Notes: generated from the sequence alone by a model not told the origin. 64,000 nt of DNA from Romboutsia lituseburensis (GCF_024723825.1 NZ_JANQBQ010000001.1:3596001-3660000), one strand, 5' to 3'; counted from the stretch's first letter, positions 1 to 9,372 are shown. Translations and numbers: made by a program.

Positions 1-192
1 GAACTATATATAGTAGATATAACTTGTCCGCACTTAGGCTGTGAACTTACATTTAATTCAGCTGAGAAGACTTGGGATTGTCCATGTCATGCATCTAGAT
101 ATGATTATAAAGGCAATATTTTAGAAGGTCCTACTGTAAAGCCTTTAAAAAGATATGGAGAAGGTAAAAATCATATAAAAATAAATTTATAA
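1..192 (+). CDS. C-terminal end of a Rieske [2Fe-2S] protein (5' cut by window)
   Basis: Reading frame 1 is open from base 1 to the TAA at 190-192. It carries a complete Rieske motif pair, CPHLGC and CPCHASRYD, whose two Cys and two His bind a [2Fe-2S] cluster. A Rieske domain at the very C-terminus of a clostridial protein is usual for FAD-dependent oxidoreductases of the DadA/glycine-oxidase type, where it passes electrons to or from the flavin. That parent family is inference, because the flavin domain lies outside the window. Only about 63 residues are visible and no start codon is present. Confidence 0.85.
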   Translation, partial: ELYIVDITCPHLGCELTFNSAEKTWDCPCHASRYDYKGNILEGPTVKPLKRYGEGKNHIKINL

Positions 193-244
193 AAGGATTT
201 GTTATGATAGGCTTATAATAAACACAGAAAGTTGGGAGATTAGT

Positions 245-832
245 ATGGGAAATAAAAATACAACAAAATACATTACTATTTTATTATTGATAATATATTT
301 ATGGTCTATAGCTATTTTTGTAAAAGATAAAAATACTATGAATATATTAATTGCTTCTATTTGTACAGTAGGAACTATAATTTTATATTTTGTTCATAAA
401 AAGTTTACTAGACTAATTGATAATAATTTGTATATAGTAAGTGCACTATTTGTGATGATATCATCTCTTTTAGGATCATGCTATGGATTTTATGATATAA
501 ATCATTATGATGATTTTTTACATCTATGGTCAGGTCTTATAACATCTAGTATAGCATTTTCTATAATTACATTCTTCCATAGTGACAATGATCTTAAAAA
601 TATAAATAAATACTTTATAATTATTTATGTTTTTATGTTTAGTATGGGCGTTGCAAGTTTATGGGAGATATCTGAGTTTTTTATTGATAAATTCTTAGGT
701 ATGCACACTCAAGCTGGAGGGTTAGTTGATACTATGATAGATATGATAGATGCTTTAGTTGGAACTATAATAATGATACCATTTATATATAAAAAACTAA
801 ATTCAACTAATAAAAAGCTAACATTTAAATAA
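245..832 (+). CDS. Integral membrane protein, DUF2238/YjdF-like
   Basis: A 195-residue protein with about six hydrophobic segments. Polar patches with conserved-looking acidic residues (YDDFLHLWSG, ASLWEISEFFIDK, DTMIDMIDALVG) sit between the helices and resemble the signature of the YjdF/DUF2238 membrane family, whose function is unknown. GGGAG about 6 bases before the ATG is the ribosome binding site. It starts 52 bp after the Rieske gene on the same strand and ends at a strong bidirectional hairpin. Family assignment is from motif memory; the role is unknown. Confidence 0.65.
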   Translation: MGNKNTTKYITILLLIIYLWSIAIFVKDKNTMNILIASICTVGTIILYFVHKKFTRLIDNNLYIVSALFVMISSLLGSCYGFYDINHYDDFLHLWSGLITSSIAFSIITFFHSDNDLKNINKYFIIIYVFMFSMGVASLWEISEFFIDKFLGMHTQAGGLVDTMIDMIDALVGTIIMIPFIYKKLNSTNKKLTFK

Positions 833-867
833 ACAAAAAATCCTTTTAGAATAGAAGATTAAAATGT

Positions 868-907
868 ATCCTATAGAATAGACAATAAAAAGTCTATTCT
901 ATAGGAT
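868..907. terminator. Bidirectional rho-independent terminator
   Basis: A perfect 16-bp inverted repeat (868-883 with 892-907, 8-base loop) is followed by a T-run on the plus strand and flanked by an A-rich stretch on the other side. It lies between two convergent genes and can serve both. Confidence 0.85.
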
Positions 908-913
908 TTTTAT

Positions 914-2161
914 TTATTTCAAAATATATATAAATTGTTGCAAGTACTTATCCATTGAATCACAGACATTTTTAGCATCAACTACAGCTTGTATAACAGT
1001 TTTAGCACCATTTGTTACATCACCACAAGCATATACACCTTCTCTTGTAGTAAGACCAGCCTCGTCTGTTAATAAAAGACCACCTTTTTTTACATCAAGA
1101 CCTTTATTATTAATAACAATGGTATTTTTAGGACTTTGACTAACAGCAATTAATATACTATCACATTCGAATAATTCTTTACTATCTTCAACTGTAACTA
1201 ATGACGTAGTACCATCTTCATTTTCTATTAATTTAGTATCTTCAAAAATTATACCGTCATCTACTATTTCAGATGGTGCTTTGAATGTTTTAAATAAAAC
1301 ACCTTCTTCTTTAGCTTCAGAAATTTCATGTTTAGTAGCGGTCATATTTTTAAAGCCTCTTCTATAAGCTACATAAACTTCATTCGCACCAAAATACTTA
1401 GCACTTCTAGCTGCATCCATAGCTACATTACCAGCACCTATTACAACAACTTTATTTCCTAGGTCATATCTATTAGGGCTTCTTAAATAATCAATAGCAT
1501 AATGAACATGACCAAAAGTTTCCCCTTTTATATCTAATCTTCTTGGATTCCATACTCCAGTACCTATAAATATAGACTTATAACCATCTTCAAATAATTT
1601 GCTTAAAGTAACAACTGGCCCAATTAAAGCATTGAATTTAATTTTAACACCAAGCTCCTTTAATCTTTTTTCTAATAGATTAATGTTAAATCTAGGTAAT
1701 CTAAATGCAGGTATACCATATGTTAAAATACCACCAATTCTTTCATTTTTTTCAAATATAGTAACACTATAACCTCTAAGAGCTAAGTTTAGTGCAACTG
1801 TTATACCAGCAGGACCTGATCCAACTACAGCAACCTTAACTCCATTTTGCTTAGGCTTTTCTAGTTTAATATTTTCTAGATATTTAGTAGATATTTCATA
1901 TTCTATATCATGGAAACGAACAGGTTCTCCCTTTATACCTTTTATACAGTTACCTTTACATTGATTTTCATGAGGACAAACTATTGCACATATAGCAGAT
2001 AGGGGGTTATTTTCAAATAAAATTTTTCCGGCCTCTTCATATTTACCTTCTTTATATAAACTTATTATTTGTGGAATAGGAGTGTCTATAGGACAATTTT
2101 TTTGACATCTAGCATTCTTACAAACAATACATTTATTAGCTTCAATTAAGTTATCAAACAT
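914..2161 (-). CDS. GltD-like FAD/NAD(P)-binding oxidoreductase with N-terminal Fe-S domain
   Basis: A 415-residue flavoprotein of the glutamate synthase small-subunit family. The N-terminal Fer4_20-type domain holds two cysteine sets (C11, C14, C19, C23 and C58, C62, C68, C72) for [4Fe-4S] clusters. A GSGPAG dinucleotide motif for FAD follows at about 114-119, then a GAGNVAMD motif for NAD(P)H, and a final ACGD near the C-terminus. Such proteins move electrons between NADPH and a partner, as in GltD, NfnB or SudA. No gltB or nfnA partner is adjacent, so the physiological acceptor is unknown. It is transcribed towards, and terminated by, the hairpin at 868-907. Confidence 0.85.
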   Translation of the reverse strand: MFDNLIEANKCIVCKNARCQKNCPIDTPIPQIISLYKEGKYEEAGKILFENNPLSAICAIVCPHENQCKGNCIKGIKGEPVRFHDIEYEISTKYLENIKLEKPKQNGVKVAVVGSGPAGITVALNLALRGYSVTIFEKNERIGGILTYGIPAFRLPRFNINLLEKRLKELGVKIKFNALIGPVVTLSKLFEDGYKSIFIGTGVWNPRRLDIKGETFGHVHYAIDYLRSPNRYDLGNKVVVIGAGNVAMDAARSAKYFGANEVYVAYRRGFKNMTATKHEISEAKEEGVLFKTFKAPSEIVDDGIIFEDTKLIENEDGTTSLVTVEDSKELFECDSILIAVSQSPKNTIVINNKGLDVKKGGLLLTDEAGLTTREGVYACGDVTNGAKTVIQAVVDAKNVCDSMDKYLQQFIYILK

Positions 2162-2629
2162 AAACTACCACCTTTACGTCAAATTTTTTTATAATGCTAA
2201 AATATTATAAATTATCTATTTAAGGATAATTATTTTTAAAAACTGGATTTCAACAAAATTCTATTTTAAAATTTTAGAACAAGATTTTTCTTTAGCACAT
2301 AGTAAATTATATTTATTTAATTATAACAAATAAATATAAAAAAATATAGATAGGTAATAACACCAGGTGCTAAAAAATGGATGCTATTCATTTAAAAATA
2401 GTATACCATTATTAAAATAAATAAAAAGTATAGTTTATTATTTGACAAAGAATAAGACTCTAACCACATATTTTAAATAAATAAAAAGTAAATAAATAGA
2501 TTTACAAAATAGTTTTAAATTAAAAACATGGAATCAGTTTACTAATAGAGGAGATTTTAGTAATATAATATAGGACATAATACTCAAAATCATTTTAAGA
2601 TTGACTAGTTTTAGGGAGGAGAATGTATA
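2162..2629. other. AT-rich intergenic region between divergent genes
   Basis: This 468-bp stretch must hold the promoters of the two divergent genes. A TATAAT hexamer at 2564-2569 is a possible -10 for the plus-strand gene, but no good -35 precedes it. TTGACA occurs at 2442-2447 without a well-spaced -10. A 17-base A/T-rich direct repeat ending AATAAATAAAAAGTA appears near 2416 and near 2475. A small CACCAGGTG palindrome lies near 2361. No gene is visible. Confidence 0.4.
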
Positions 2630-3823
2630 TTGATAAAAAATTTTTTTAACCGTGTAAAAAGTTTCGTAGAACAAAATAAAGATACGAAAGAACCAATTAA
2701 AGAAAATAAAAATGATGAAGTAATATTAAATCAAAAAGATGTAGCAGAGGAAAGTGATAATAGTATTGAAAATACTAATATAAAAGATTCGAACGATAAA
2801 AATATCATAGGAAATCAACAATCAGAAAACGCACAAGATAAATTAAATGAAGAGTGTAATTCTAATGATACAAATGATCTAGACATTGTATCATTAGAAG
2901 AGGATTATGAAAAAAAAGAGTCAAATAAAGAATATGAGTATGAAGAAATAAATAATAATGTTTCGCAGGAATTATTGGTAAATAATATAAAAGAAGAAAA
3001 AAATGATAATAAAATAACAGTTAGTAATAATGTATCACAAAGTAAAATATTAGATCAAAATAGCATTAAATGTAAAGAAGATATAATTGAAAACATAGAC
3101 TATAATGCTAATGCTGAAATTGCAATAACCATTCAAAAATCTGAAGCAGATATAAACTACATAGAAAAAATTGAAGAAGTAAAAGTAATAGAAGAATTTA
3201 CTAAAGAAGATTTAGATTACATAAAAGATATAAAAATAAAACGAGGAAAATCTATTAAAGTAATAGATGTATATACTAAAGAAGAACAAATTTTTAATAC
3301 TCATAAAGAATGCAGCAAAAAATTAAAAATCCCAGAAGAGTACATACAAGAAAATTTAAAATATGGATTTACAGATTATTTTGGAGATGCAATAAAGTAT
3401 TTAGTAAAGTCTCTAAACCTAGATGAATTAGATTATATAAACTATTTAGACAGCAACAAAACACCTTCACAAATACTTACGTGTTTAAATAATAAAATAT
3501 TTACAGCCAAAATATCTGAAGATCAAAGAGAAGATATTTTATGTAGTGAAAAATTAGAACCTGTTAAAATGCATTATACATTTGAATGTATAGATGAAGA
3601 ATATGATGATTACTTTAGAAAATATAAGTCTATAATTAAAAGGGGAGGAAAAAAGAAAATAGAACTTGTAGATAAAAAAGGGGAAGTAATAGAAATATTT
3701 AAGTCTTTAGATGAATGCGCGGACTATATCAAAAAAGAAAAAAGTCAAGTAGTGGACATGCTTAAAAATAAAGATACTAAAGTTGGAAGATATGAAATAA
3801 GATATAGTTTAAGAAATATTTAA
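2630..3823 (+). CDS. Acidic protein with two C-terminal NUMOD1-like repeats
   Basis: A 397-residue protein from a TTG start, set by AGGGAGGA 9 bases upstream; the ATG at 2623 opens only a short out-of-frame peptide. Residues 1-5 are hydrophobic/basic, and about 15-190 is low-complexity, rich in Asn, Asp, Glu and Lys, and probably disordered. The C-terminal half holds two copies (about 205-245 and 335-395) of a unit with a short beta hairpin and a helix (KVIDVYTKEEQIFNTHKECS and IELVDKKGEVIEIFKSLDEC). These resemble NUMOD1 DNA-binding modules of homing endonucleases. No nuclease domain is seen. The function is not known; nucleic-acid binding is inference. Confidence 0.5.
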   Translation: MIKNFFNRVKSFVEQNKDTKEPIKENKNDEVILNQKDVAEESDNSIENTNIKDSNDKNIIGNQQSENAQDKLNEECNSNDTNDLDIVSLEEDYEKKESNKEYEYEEINNNVSQELLVNNIKEEKNDNKITVSNNVSQSKILDQNSIKCKEDIIENIDYNANAEIAITIQKSEADINYIEKIEEVKVIEEFTKEDLDYIKDIKIKRGKSIKVIDVYTKEEQIFNTHKECSKKLKIPEEYIQENLKYGFTDYFGDAIKYLVKSLNLDELDYINYLDSNKTPSQILTCLNNKIFTAKISEDQREDILCSEKLEPVKMHYTFECIDEEYDDYFRKYKSIIKRGGKKKIELVDKKGEVIEIFKSLDECADYIKKEKSQVVDMLKNKDTKVGRYEIRYSLRNI

Positions 3824-3930
3824 ATTCATAGTAAATTCATAGCACTTTCACTTAGCTTTCACACATTTAAAATAAATATAATGTAAAATTATTATAATGT
3901 AATAATAAATAAAATATTAAGGAGGCATAA

Positions 3931-5055
3931 ATGTCAGAAGAAAAAAACTTAAAGCCAAATAATGAAGAAGAAGTGAAAATAAACCAAGAAGAGGTTAATA
4001 ATGTTCATGAAAATGATACAGAAGAAGTAATGAAAGAAACTGAAAATATTGAATCGAAAGAATTAAAAAAAGATAATAAAAGTACTAAAGCAATAGTTAT
4101 AGGGGCTATAGTTGGAGTATTATGCTTAGGAGCAGGATATACGGTCGGTAAAGATACAGGAAGAAAATTGCCGGCGACACATAAAAGCTATGGTAGTAAG
4201 GTAATAGCTACTGTAGGAGATACAAAAATAACAGAGAAAGAACTTAGCGGTAGAATGCAGCCTTTATTCTATTTAAACGGAAAAACTGAAATGGCAAGTG
4301 ATCAAGTAAAAGCTTATGAAGAAAGTATGATTGATTATATGACTACAACAGAGGTGTTATATTTAGAAGGTAAGAGTGAAAAAATGACAGCTACTAAAGA
4401 AGAGGTTGATTCTGAATATACTAATTTAATGTCGAGCATAACACAACAATTCGGATTATCAGAAGAAGATTACTTAAAACAATTTAAGCTTACTAAAGAA
4501 GATGTTAGAAAAGATGTGGAAAAAGAAGTAATAGCAATGAAATATATGAAAAAAGCTTCAGAAGTATCAGAAAAAGAAGCTAAAAATTACTATGATAAAA
4601 ATAAGGACGAGTTCTTAAAAGTAAGAGCATCTCATATATTAATACAAAATACAGGCTCAGATGGTAAAGAAGTAAGTGCAGATCAAAAGAAAAAGAATAA
4701 AGAAAAAGCCGAAGAAATATTAAAGAAAGCTCAAAGTGGTGAAGATTTTGCTGAGTTAGCTAAAAACTACTCTCAAGATTCAAGTGCTGAAAATGGTGGA
4801 GATTTAGATTTCTTTGGAAAAGGACAAATGGTAGAACCTTTTGAAAAAGCAGCATTTTCACTTAAAGTAGGAGAGGTTAGCAAAGATGTTATAGAAAGTC
4901 AATTTGGATATCATATAATCAAAAAGACTGATGAAAAACAAGAAGATTTTGATACTATAAAAAATGATTTAATAACTAAATTATCTTATGAAAAACAAAA
5001 TAATGTTGTAGATAACTTAGTAGAAAAATATAATGTTGATGTAAAAGATAGATAA
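3931..5055 (+). CDS. prsA: PrsA/parvulin-type peptidyl-prolyl isomerase, membrane anchored
   Basis: A 374-residue protein preceded by AAGGAGG. Residues 1-50 are acidic and probably cytoplasmic. One transmembrane helix lies at about 52-72. Then come a SurA/PrsA-like chaperone region (about 85-225), a PpiC parvulin domain (about 230-330: VRASHILIQN, FAELAKNYSQDSSAENGGDL, FGYHIIKK) and a short C-terminal helix. PrsA folds exported proteins on the outer membrane face. Unlike classical PrsA it has no lipobox cysteine, so it should be held by the helix, in type II orientation. It is monocistronic with two terminators behind it. Confidence 0.85.
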   Translation: MSEEKNLKPNNEEEVKINQEEVNNVHENDTEEVMKETENIESKELKKDNKSTKAIVIGAIVGVLCLGAGYTVGKDTGRKLPATHKSYGSKVIATVGDTKITEKELSGRMQPLFYLNGKTEMASDQVKAYEESMIDYMTTTEVLYLEGKSEKMTATKEEVDSEYTNLMSSITQQFGLSEEDYLKQFKLTKEDVRKDVEKEVIAMKYMKKASEVSEKEAKNYYDKNKDEFLKVRASHILIQNTGSDGKEVSADQKKKNKEKAEEILKKAQSGEDFAELAKNYSQDSSAENGGDLDFFGKGQMVEPFEKAAFSLKVGEVSKDVIESQFGYHIIKKTDEKQEDFDTIKNDLITKLSYEKQNNVVDNLVEKYNVDVKDR

Positions 5056-5060
5056 TACAT

Positions 5061-5109
5061 AAAAAGAGTTATTCTTAGGATTAATTAAAAAATGGAGATA
5101 ACTCTTTTT
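5061..5109 (+). terminator. Rho-independent terminator of the prsA gene
   Basis: AAAAAGAGTTAT at 5061-5072 pairs perfectly with ATAACTCTTTTT at 5098-5109. The loop is long (25 bases) and the 3' arm ends in a T-run. Confidence 0.7.
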
Positions 5110-5176
5110 TATAAGAAATTAAATATATCACAATTTATTTATATATAAACCTTAACTATAAATTTACTTTAGATTG

Positions 5177-5212
5177 AAAAATGCTAATACTTATTTGAGT
5201 ATTAGCATTTTT
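5177..5212. terminator. Bidirectional terminator between convergent genes
   Basis: A perfect 15-bp stem (5177-5191 with 5198-5212) with a 6-base loop, ending in T on one side and starting with A on the other. It serves the minus-strand reductase gene and backs up the foldase terminator. Confidence 0.85.
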
Positions 5213-5226
5213 TAGTATATAACAAG

Positions 5227-6774
5227 TTATATTTTATATTTATCTATTATTTCATTTAGTTCTTTTGGACATGAGTTAGCCCAGTCATAAAAATCTTTTG
5301 GGGCTACTTCACATATTTTATAAAGAACTTCAGGTAAATCACTAGCTTTAAAATCACCTAATGATTTACCTAATTTAGTTTTTCCAATTTCAAAGCTACC
5401 ACCAACAGTAAGCTCAAATGCATCAGTTGATACACCATCTATGTTTTTCTTTTTACCACATAGACCTATGCTACTTACTTGATGTACTCCACATGAATTT
5501 GGACATCCAGAGATGTGAAGTTTAGGCGCTCTATTTAGAATATCCTCATTATTTTGAGATCTAAAGTAATCTATTATTTCGTTTAGCATTTTTTGACTGT
5601 TTTGTATACCCATTTGGCATATAGGAACACCTATACAAGATACACTTTGCTCTAAATGAGAGTTACAAGTCATAGTTTTACTAACTTCAAGCATTCTTTT
5701 AGCTTCATTTCCATCTAAGTTTAATATATATAATCCTTCAGTCATCCCAAGTCTTATCATAGGATTTTTAACTTTATCTAATTCATTAAGTAAAACTTTT
5801 AAATCTTTAAGATATAACTGGCCTCCTATTGGGTGTATATAAACTGTATATAAACCATCTTGCTTTTGAGGAATTAACCTAGGATCACATAAATCAATTT
5901 TACATCCTGGTTTAGAATAATCAATTGGATCAACATTTAGGCATAAACCATCTTTTTCTTTAACTTTGGCACAGTATTCTTTGAATTTTTCTAAGAATTC
6001 TTCTTCACCAAGTTTTTCTACCATATATCTAACTCTAGCTTTGTTCTTATTTTCATAGTTTCCTTCAGCCATAAATAACTCTATCATACCTTGAACGCAA
6101 TAAAGTGCATCTTTAGGTTTTATAACTTCATCAAGTTCTAAAGCTACTTTAGGATTTTTACCTAAACCACCACCTAAGAAAACTCTAAAGTATGGTTCAT
6201 TATCCTTCATTGTTGCAACAAAACCTAAATCTTGTATACTACAATGAGCTGCATCAGTATAGCTACTAGAATAAGAAACTTTTAATTTTCTAGGTAAATG
6301 ATATGTAGTAGAATTTTTTATAAAATATTTATCAGTAGCAATTGCATAAGGTGTTACATCAAATACTTCCTTAGGATCAACACCTGAAAGTGGAGATAAT
6401 CCTACATTTCTAGGGAAGTTTCCACCGCCACCTCTAGTAAATATATCATTTTTTATTCCTTCTTCCATAACATCTACTATAGAATCTATAGAAAGGTCAT
6501 GAAGTTGTATTGCCTGTCTTGTTGTTAAGTGTATTTTTTCAAGTTTATGATTAAGAGCCATTTTATATATTTTATTAAGTTGAGATTTAGATAAAACACC
6601 TGCAGACACCCTAAGTCTTATCATAAATGATTTTAAATCTCTTTGTGCATAAACTCCATATCCGCCAGAAAAGCCTTTATATGCCATTTTATTTATTTCG
6701 CCATTTAGTAATTTCAAAGATTGTTCTTTGAAGTTAGGGAACTCGTTTAATAATAATTCTTTAAATTTATCCAT
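5227..6774 (-). CDS. Siroheme/[4Fe-4S] sulfite or nitrite reductase
   Basis: A 515-residue single-subunit reductase. The four cysteines that hold the [4Fe-4S]-siroheme centre are visible: C380 and C386 in SCIGVPICQ, and C424 and C428 in GCPNSCG. The N-terminal half has the ferredoxin-like half domain (KIHLTTRQAIQLHDL) and a basic siroheme patch (RGGGGNFPRNV). Length fits ferredoxin-dependent NirA/sulfite reductases. Which substrate it uses, nitrite or sulfite, cannot be told from sequence; no siroheme or sulfate genes lie next to it. The start is ATG with GAGGTGG upstream. Two related inverted repeats in its promoter region suggest a dedicated repressor. Confidence 0.85.
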   Translation of the reverse strand: MDKFKELLLNEFPNFKEQSLKLLNGEINKMAYKGFSGGYGVYAQRDLKSFMIRLRVSAGVLSKSQLNKIYKMALNHKLEKIHLTTRQAIQLHDLSIDSIVDVMEEGIKNDIFTRGGGGNFPRNVGLSPLSGVDPKEVFDVTPYAIATDKYFIKNSTTYHLPRKLKVSYSSSYTDAAHCSIQDLGFVATMKDNEPYFRVFLGGGLGKNPKVALELDEVIKPKDALYCVQGMIELFMAEGNYENKNKARVRYMVEKLGEEEFLEKFKEYCAKVKEKDGLCLNVDPIDYSKPGCKIDLCDPRLIPQKQDGLYTVYIHPIGGQLYLKDLKVLLNELDKVKNPMIRLGMTEGLYILNLDGNEAKRMLEVSKTMTCNSHLEQSVSCIGVPICQMGIQNSQKMLNEIIDYFRSQNNEDILNRAPKLHISGCPNSCGVHQVSSIGLCGKKKNIDGVSTDAFELTVGGSFEIGKTKLGKSLGDFKASDLPEVLYKICEVAPKDFYDWANSCPKELNEIIDKYKI

Positions 6775-6813
6775 TTTTCCACCTCATTAAAGTTTTGCTA
6801 TACTATTATATTA

Positions 6814-6831
6814 TTTACCGTAAATTGTAAA
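6814..6831. promoter_or_regulatory. Candidate operator 1 overlapping the reductase promoter
   Basis: An imperfect inverted repeat TTTACC-N6-TGTAAA. On the minus strand it overlaps a promoter-like pair (TTTACA, 15 bases, TATAAT) about 35-60 bases before the reductase start. It resembles the site at 6903-6921. Confidence 0.4.
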
Positions 6832-6902
6832 AATATAATAAATACAGTACTAAATTTAAAAATCAAAATATTAATATATCTATCTTGATTTAAGTATAAT
6901 AC

Positions 6903-6921
6903 TTTACCTACAATTGGTAAA
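6903..6921. promoter_or_regulatory. Candidate operator 2, TTTACC-N7-GGTAAA
   Basis: A perfect 6-bp-arm inverted repeat about 80 bp from site 1. The two share the TTTACC half-site. Binding protein unknown. Confidence 0.4.
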
Positions 6922-7333
6922 ATTGATATAATAAATAATTATCATTAAATAAAATAATGATTTATGTTAAAATGAAAATGTTATTAATTGTAAATAATTG
7001 TTAGAAAATAAGATTAATTGATTGTCAAAAATTTCATTGAAAATTCTTTTATAAAAATAAAAGAGAGGTTTTATTTTTATAGTTATTTCTATATAATAAA
7101 GCTAATGATTAGATTCTATGGGTTTTGAGTATAATCTAAATGAAAAAATAAATAGATTTACTTTTATAAAAATTCATGCAATTAAAATCAACTAGTATAA
7201 ATATTTATAATGAAATTTAAAATATTTTTTATTAAAATGTCTAAAATTAAGCTAGTTAATTTGGAGGATATTTATATAAAAATAAGGAATTAAATTAAAG
7301 GTAAAACGAATAGTCATAAAAGGATGTGATTAG

Positions 7334-8932
7334 ATGAGATTTACACCAGATAAAAAGCAAATTAAGCTTTTTATAATAATATCTATACCAATACTAATCA
7401 TAACTCAGTATTACCTTTTTAAATTTGGGATTTTACGGCCTATGGTTAGGGGAGTAGAGTTAAAGATTTCTAAAGGCGATTATGTTGAGGATATAGACCA
7501 ATTTGTAATGAAACTAAATGAAGAGGTAACTTTATCTAGTGGAGATTATATTTATATACCTACATATGCTAAAAAACCTAATATTTGGTTTAATGTATTA
7601 GATAATAAGAAAGTAACTAAAATAAAAGAAGGTAATAAGCTTGTAGCGCTTAAAGAGGGAACATCTTCAATTGCTATAATGAAAAATTCAAGAGCATTGA
7701 GAAAAGTAAATATAAAAGTTGTAAACCCTAAAGTACAAAAACTATTAGTAGAGCCTGAAAACAGCTTGGTATATGTAGGAGATAAATCCAAAATAAATAC
7801 AGTTATAGAGGTTGATTATAATAGATTTAAAGAAAAGGAAAAAGCAACATACGAAAGTTCTGATGAAAATGTGGTGAAAATAAGTGGGAATAAATTAGAA
7901 GCGGTAGGTGTTGGAAGAGCAACTGTAACTGTAAAGGCACAAGATAAAGAAGAAAAATTACGTTATAATATACGTGCAAAAGTAGCTCATATTGATATAG
8001 AAGATACTATAGAAATAGGAATAGGAGAAAGTAAACAGTTAAATCCTAGTATTATAACAAGCCCCAAAGGGCTAAAGCCACCGAAAGTTGAATATCAATT
8101 ATTAGGTAGAAAGTTATCTGTAGAAAGAAGCATCGCTTTAGATGAGAGAAATGGAACAATTCAAGGTATACGATCTGGAAAAGAAAAAGTTAAAATAACT
8201 TGTGACAATAAAGAGAAAGTAGTTACTATAAAAGTAACCAATAAAATTTCATCAGATAATAAAATTAAAAACTTAAGACATAGTCACCAAATAGTAGGAA
8301 ATAAATTGAGAATATTCCTGGAATGGGATTATTTAGACGGAATATTTGATTATGACGTATATCTGAAAAATAACTCATTGGAAGAAAGTAATTACAAAAT
8401 AGTAAAAAATGTAAAAATAAAAGAAGATAACATTAAAACTAATAAAAAGGTATCAACGACTATAGAAGTAGATTTAGTAAATGGAGAGCTTCCAGATATT
8501 AATATATATGTTGTTGGTAAATCTAAAGACTTTACAACAGGACCAAGTAATATAATAAGCATTAAGCCGCAACAAACTGATATACAAAATTTATCAGTCA
8601 AAAATTTATCTGTTTACGTAGATAAAGAAAATAAAGTTGCAAGGTTTACTTGGGATGATATAGGAATTGAAGGAGCTCAATATAGTATATTTGTAAAAAA
8701 TAACTTATTAGGTAACAGTGGATATGAATTACTTGAAAGTAATATTGGATCAAATGAGTATACTATGAATCTTAGCGACTCAAGTGTAGACTTAGAATTC
8801 TATGTAAGAGCTAATAAGGATGATAAATACTCAGGAAAAAGTAATATTGTAAATATTAAATTTGATTCAAATGAAGATAATTCTGGTGGAGAAGAAGAAA
8901 ACAAACCAGCTGAGGACACTCCAATAGAGTAA
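7334..8932 (+). CDS. Membrane-anchored extracellular protein with bacterial Ig-like domain
   Basis: A 532-residue protein with one N-terminal transmembrane helix at about 11-32 and a long extracellular part. Residues about 130-215 match a BIG2 Ig-like domain (LLVEPENSLVYVGDKSK, YESSDENVVKISGNKLEAV, GRATVTVKAQD). A second related unit follows at about 220-300. About 310-410 and 415-510 look like two fibronectin-III-like beta modules. The tail is acidic and Pro-rich (EENKPAEDTPIE) with no LPXTG sorting signal. The start is ATG with AGGATGTG upstream. A surface adhesion or scaffold role is inference. A 68-residue gene follows 60 bp later, probably in the same transcript. Confidence 0.65.
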   Translation: MRFTPDKKQIKLFIIISIPILIITQYYLFKFGILRPMVRGVELKISKGDYVEDIDQFVMKLNEEVTLSSGDYIYIPTYAKKPNIWFNVLDNKKVTKIKEGNKLVALKEGTSSIAIMKNSRALRKVNIKVVNPKVQKLLVEPENSLVYVGDKSKINTVIEVDYNRFKEKEKATYESSDENVVKISGNKLEAVGVGRATVTVKAQDKEEKLRYNIRAKVAHIDIEDTIEIGIGESKQLNPSIITSPKGLKPPKVEYQLLGRKLSVERSIALDERNGTIQGIRSGKEKVKITCDNKEKVVTIKVTNKISSDNKIKNLRHSHQIVGNKLRIFLEWDYLDGIFDYDVYLKNNSLEESNYKIVKNVKIKEDNIKTNKKVSTTIEVDLVNGELPDINIYVVGKSKDFTTGPSNIISIKPQQTDIQNLSVKNLSVYVDKENKVARFTWDDIGIEGAQYSIFVKNNLLGNSGYELLESNIGSNEYTMNLSDSSVDLEFYVRANKDDKYSGKSNIVNIKFDSNEDNSGGEEENKPAEDTPIE

Positions 8933-8992
8933 TAAAGTAGTATATATACACATATAAGTATATATATACTGTATTTTAGGGGAGATGTTATA

Positions 8993-9199
8993 TTGAGACG
9001 AAGATATGAAAAAATAAATCTAGCATGTAAAGACTTAGCTGAAGAAGCTTATAAAGCATACACAGGAAAGAAAGACTATAAAAGAGCTTTGGAAATCTAC
9101 ACAGTACTTTCAACGTATACGTGTATACCAGAAGATATATCTAATTTCTCTAAAAATATGATGGCTAGGTTAAGCAAGAAAATAGAAGAAAATACTTAA
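8993..9199 (+). CDS. Small conserved-looking helical protein, unknown
   Basis: A 68-residue protein starting at TTG, with AGGGGAG 9 bases upstream. It is basic and helical (YEKINLACKDLAEEAYKAY, DYKRALEIYTVL), with no signal peptide or membrane segment. The spacing of the helices recalls a single TPR-like hairpin, but this is only a resemblance. It follows the Ig-like protein gene by 60 bp and ends at a clear terminator, so the two are probably cotranscribed. Confidence 0.6.
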   Translation: MRRRYEKINLACKDLAEEAYKAYTGKKDYKRALEIYTVLSTYTCIPEDISNFSKNMMARLSKKIEENT

Positions 9200-9206
9200 G
9201 ATTAAG

Positions 9207-9242
9207 AAAGAGTATATATGTTAAATTGCATATATGCTCTTT
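9207..9242 (+). terminator. Rho-independent terminator
   Basis: AAAGAGTATATATG (9207-9220) pairs with CATATATGCTCTTT (9229-9242), with one G-T pair, followed by TTTATTTTTT. It closes the Ig-like/68-residue transcript. Confidence 0.85.
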
Positions 9243-9343
9243 TTATTTTTTAAAATATTAAAATAAATGATAAAATATTGGTTTAATAAATTTTATTAAA
9301 CATCTAATATTAAGAAATTAATAGTAAAAAACGTATATAAGCA

Positions 9344-9372
9344 TTGAAAAATGACACTTTATATGTTATTAT
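9344..9372 (+). promoter_or_regulatory. Sigma-A-type promoter of the aminomutase gene
   Basis: TTGAAA at 9344-9349 and TATTAT at 9367-9372 are separated by exactly 17 bases. Transcription would begin near 9379, giving a leader of about 130 bases that holds several inverted repeats, including TTCTAATTTTAGAA at 9428-9441. Confidence 0.6.

Larger units (their letters stand above)
6775..7333. other. AT-rich intergenic region between divergent genes
   Basis: 559 bp containing the two candidate operators near the reductase gene. The remainder, up to the GTGATT ribosome binding region before 7334, is very A/T-rich. I see no gene and no clear RNA structure in it. Confidence 0.4.
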
